DNA of 15,989 nt from Candidatus Heimdallarchaeota archaeon (GTDB lineage: Archaea > Asgardarchaeota > Heimdallarchaeia > Heimdallarchaeales > Kariarchaeaceae): assembly GCA_029882335.1 (NCBI GenBank), contig JAOUKW010000046.1, positions 1-15,989 of the forward strand, read 5' to 3'. The notes under the pieces were generated by a model. The model saw nothing but the letters and a program-made list of their open reading frames with translations. It searched no databases and was not told the origin of the DNA. A program made the position numbers and the translations under genes. Each line of letters opens with the position of its first letter. Position 1 is the first letter of the stretch. Shown here piece by piece: positions 13,750 through 15,989 of this stretch.

Positions 13750-15957
13750 CTATGATTTGCTTTTAAGATTCTTCTTAGCCTCTGCAAAAGTCATTTCCAG
13801 TGGCTTCGATTTCTTTAGTCGTATTTTTCCAGCCTCATCCTGATACTTTTGTAATTCTGTATCTAGCTCCTTATATTTACTATCTATTTCGTTTAATTCT
13901 GCCATATAGGCATTTCTTAGTTCACTTTCTTTTGGACTGCCTTCCCGGGTGACTTTAAGCGTATTGTTTATTTGATTTCGTCTATTATCTAAATTCTTCA
14001 ATTTAGTTTGGAGTTCAAATATATTCATTTCTACATCCTTCAGCTTTGAATTCAATTCAAATAGGTATCTTGCTATTTTCTTGTCTTCTTCTGTTAATCC
14101 TGAATCCTCGATTAACTCTTCTAGTTGTTCCATTCTTAAGACTGATAATTGCACAGAATGGGCTATTAATCGTTTCATGGTAAATTTTAGTTTTCTCACT
14201 GAATTTGCATCAACATCTACAATAGCAATTGTTTCATTTCTTCTTATTTTATATTTTATTTCTTGACCTTTCTCAGGTTCAAAATCCTTATCTGAAGAAA
14301 TGGAGAGATATATCTGTAATTTATCCTCTGTTGAATTATCAATCTCAAAATTATAATAGATGTATTGGATACTGTGCTTTATCGCTTTATACCCTTCTAT
14401 CTCAAAATGAGAATGTTTAGTTTCACGTTTAATATAATAATCAATGAAAACATTATTTTCCAAAGCATAAGTTATGAAAAATTCTAATCCCTTATTTACC
14501 CTTGGAATTATTGCCTCACCCATAAAACTCAATCCTTGGTCAGTATAACTTACTAAAGAAATAGGACCTGAGATCAATGGGTATCCTAAATCATTCTTAA
14601 ATTCTATTACTTTGAATGGATGAATTTTATGATTGAAGAAATTATAATATAAAATCTTGTTTCCTTGTAGTTCTTCTCGTGCTAGGGATATAATTGAACT
14701 CTCACCATTTTTTATATTTACAAGATGTTTGATTTGAAATTCTACATCACCTTGATCCAATTTATCTGCAGAATCAATTGAACTTTTATGGTAAAAAGAT
14801 TCATCTGTTATATGATCTAATCGTTCTTGTTGTTTTTGTTTATTAGAATATTGGAAATCATAATTAACAGTTGAGGTAGTTTCAGATGGTCCTGATAGTG
14901 GTCCACCAGAAGGTGCTGTAGGTGCACCTAATGAAGGTCCACCACCTAATCCTCCTGCTGGTGCTGATTTTTTCAAACTACTAAATGCATTCATCAAATT
15001 TGAACCTCCCATAATTTTTGCACTACTTATGTCCTTTTCTTTGGTATCATCATATCCTCTACTAACATTTAATCTGGGTGGAATTAAATTATCATTTTCA
15101 TCTAACTCAACTTCAGGTCTTTTCTTATTTTTTGGTGAAGATAAATCTAATTGGAATGTAACCGGAGTTTTAGTAGATAAGGTCATTAAGGTATCCTTCC
15201 AGTCTATTAAGGTAGTATTATCTACTATGGCATTCAATTCTAATGTCATTGGTCCTACCTCTCCATATTGCAATTCTTTATGGACTAATAAGCGATATGC
15301 GATTTTCCATGAAGGGATTTTAGCAAGAAAACTAATTCTAATTATATGATCTCCTGCCTCAAGCAAGTCTAATCGCAAATTGGTCGATTTCTCAACATTT
15401 GTTTGAGCTAAAATGAATTCCAGAAATTCGTCCAGTTTCTTTTTGACGGTCTCTTCCACAGGAATGATAGAATCAAAATCATTGACGTTTATGAATTCTA
15501 TTTTCTTATCTTCCGTCAAGATTGAAATTACAGGTATCTTTCCCGTTTTATCATCCGAATGTGAAGTAATGGATTCATAACCCAGTATTCTACCTTCAAT
15601 TTTCTTAGGTCCATTTTTTGTGTTTTTAAGAATAATAGTAACATTTTTTCCTCTTAGAAATGAAACCAATCCTAATACGGCATTGGTTGATGAGAACAAA
15701 TTTTTATCATTAGAAGATGATATTTGAGAACCCGTAAATCGTTTACTTCTTTGAGCAGCATCAAATGTTTCAAAACTGGTATTGGTAATAATTGTAGAAT
15801 TATCTTTTATTGATATTATCGAAGTTTTAAGAAAATCATCAAAATTATCATCATTTACTGGAAATAATATACTATTTCCACTTACTTCTCCTTCTGCAGT
15901 GAACCATCCTATTCCTGTTGTATATAGGTGTGCATTTATGATATTAAAATCACGCAT
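13750..15957 (-). CDS. DUF4139-like protein with Gly/Pro-rich insert and C-terminal coiled coil
   Basis: The 735-residue protein has no signal peptide or membrane helix. Residues 1-170 are beta-rich, with SFLRGKNVTIILKN and GPKKIEGRILGYES followed by KIEFINVNDFDSI, resembling the N-terminal part of MuiA/DUF4139 proteins. The DUF4139 pattern starts near 205: IPSWKIAYRLLV, MTLELNAIVDNTTLIDWKDTLMTLST (236-261) and TPVTFQLDL, the usual 'W.xxYxL ... a.V.N.t..DW.d..LxLST' signature. An insert at about 275-400 includes a Gly/Pro/Ala-rich stretch (333-357, APAGGLGGGPSLGAP) that is probably disordered. The DUF4139 fold resumes at 405-590. Residues 600-712 form a long coiled coil (ELNSKLKDVEMNIFELQTKL). 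In many bacterial relatives the coiled coil precedes the domain, so the C-terminal position is notable. Function of the family is unknown. It converges on the ubiquitin-like gene with 55 bases between stops. Confidence 0.75.
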   Translation of the reverse strand: MRDFNIINAHLYTTGIGWFTAEGEVSGNSILFPVNDDNFDDFLKTSIISIKDNSTIITNTSFETFDAAQRSKRFTGSQISSSNDKNLFSSTNAVLGLVSFLRGKNVTIILKNTKNGPKKIEGRILGYESITSHSDDKTGKIPVISILTEDKKIEFINVNDFDSIIPVEETVKKKLDEFLEFILAQTNVEKSTNLRLDLLEAGDHIIRISFLAKIPSWKIAYRLLVHKELQYGEVGPMTLELNAIVDNTTLIDWKDTLMTLSTKTPVTFQLDLSSPKNKKRPEVELDENDNLIPPRLNVSRGYDDTKEKDISSAKIMGGSNLMNAFSSLKKSAPAGGLGGGPSLGAPTAPSGGPLSGPSETTSTVNYDFQYSNKQKQQERLDHITDESFYHKSSIDSADKLDQGDVEFQIKHLVNIKNGESSIISLAREELQGNKILYYNFFNHKIHPFKVIEFKNDLGYPLISGPISLVSYTDQGLSFMGEAIIPRVNKGLEFFITYALENNVFIDYYIKRETKHSHFEIEGYKAIKHSIQYIYYNFEIDNSTEDKLQIYLSISSDKDFEPEKGQEIKYKIRRNETIAIVDVDANSVRKLKFTMKRLIAHSVQLSVLRMEQLEELIEDSGLTEEDKKIARYLFELNSKLKDVEMNIFELQTKLKNLDNRRNQINNTLKVTREGSPKESELRNAYMAELNEIDSKYKELDTELQKYQDEAGKIRLKKSKPLEMTFAEAKKNLKSKS

Positions 15958-15989
15958 GTTATTCTAATCTAGAAAATCATTTATTAATT

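Noticed and set aside
15029..15349. 106-codon plus-strand frame opposite the DUF4139-like gene
   Set aside because: It is antisense to the DUF4139 signature (WKIAYRLLV, DWKDTLMTLST) and shows no protein-like features of its own.
1..15989. CRISPR arrays, insertion sequences, tRNA or rRNA genes
   Set aside because: No regularly spaced repeats, transposase-like frames, terminal repeats, cloverleaf segments or rRNA-like stretches were seen on reading both strands.

Overview
The window looks like chromosomal DNA from an archaeon, most likely an Asgard archaeon (Heimdall-type lineage is my guess). It is strongly AT-rich and gene-dense. Many starts have a TATA-like box about 25 bases upstream and no Shine-Dalgarno, which fits leaderless archaeal mRNAs. 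Others carry AGGTG(A/T), matching an archaeal 16S rRNA 3' end. Gene content is archaeal and partly eukaryote-flavoured: HdrA- and HdrD-like redox proteins, PadR, Hsp20, a class II deacetylase-type amidohydrolase, a ubiquitin-like domain and a probable longin-like domain. The Asgard assignment is inference; no rRNA, tRNA or ribosomal protein gene is present to test it.

Layout. 1-1588 (-) is a secreted FG-GAP/VCBS-like repeat protein cut off by the window edge, absent from simple complete-ORF lists because it has no stop here. 1724-2086 (+) is a NifX/dinitrogenase-cofactor-type metal protein. 2198-3142 (-) is a PadR regulator followed by a small heat-shock protein, with near-concentric inverted repeats upstream. 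3460-4482 (+) is a membrane-anchored extracellular protein. 4547-5026 (-) is a small possible STAS/SpoIIAA-like protein. 5169-6224 (-) is a seven-helix membrane protein with a C-terminal domain that resembles longin folds. 6308-9458 (-) is a three-gene redox operon: HdrA-like, a protein I do not recognise, and an HdrD-like protein whose first CCG half has lost its cysteines. 9984-11018 (+) is an acetylpolyamine amidohydrolase/HDAC-family enzyme. 11307-12821 (+) is a soluble PAS-PAS histidine kinase with no response regulator in view. 13011-13694 (+) is a protein with a long basic disordered region and a C-terminal ubiquitin-like domain without a terminal Gly-Gly. 13750-15957 (-) is a large DUF4139-like protein with a C-terminal coiled coil, convergent with the ubiquitin-like gene.

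How they may work together. The clearest functional unit is the Hdr-type operon, presumably a cytoplasmic flavin/Fe-S electron-transfer complex. PadR and Hsp20 look like an autoregulated stress pair. The kinase and the ubiquitin-like gene have related GTGTAA-type inverted repeats near their predicted transcription starts, which hints at shared control. The other genes look like single transcription units. No CRISPR array, insertion sequence, integrase, tRNA or rRNA was seen. The items most worth following up are the ubiquitin-like protein, the 7TM plus longin-like protein, and the Hdr operon with its unknown middle subunit and its in-frame stop junction.
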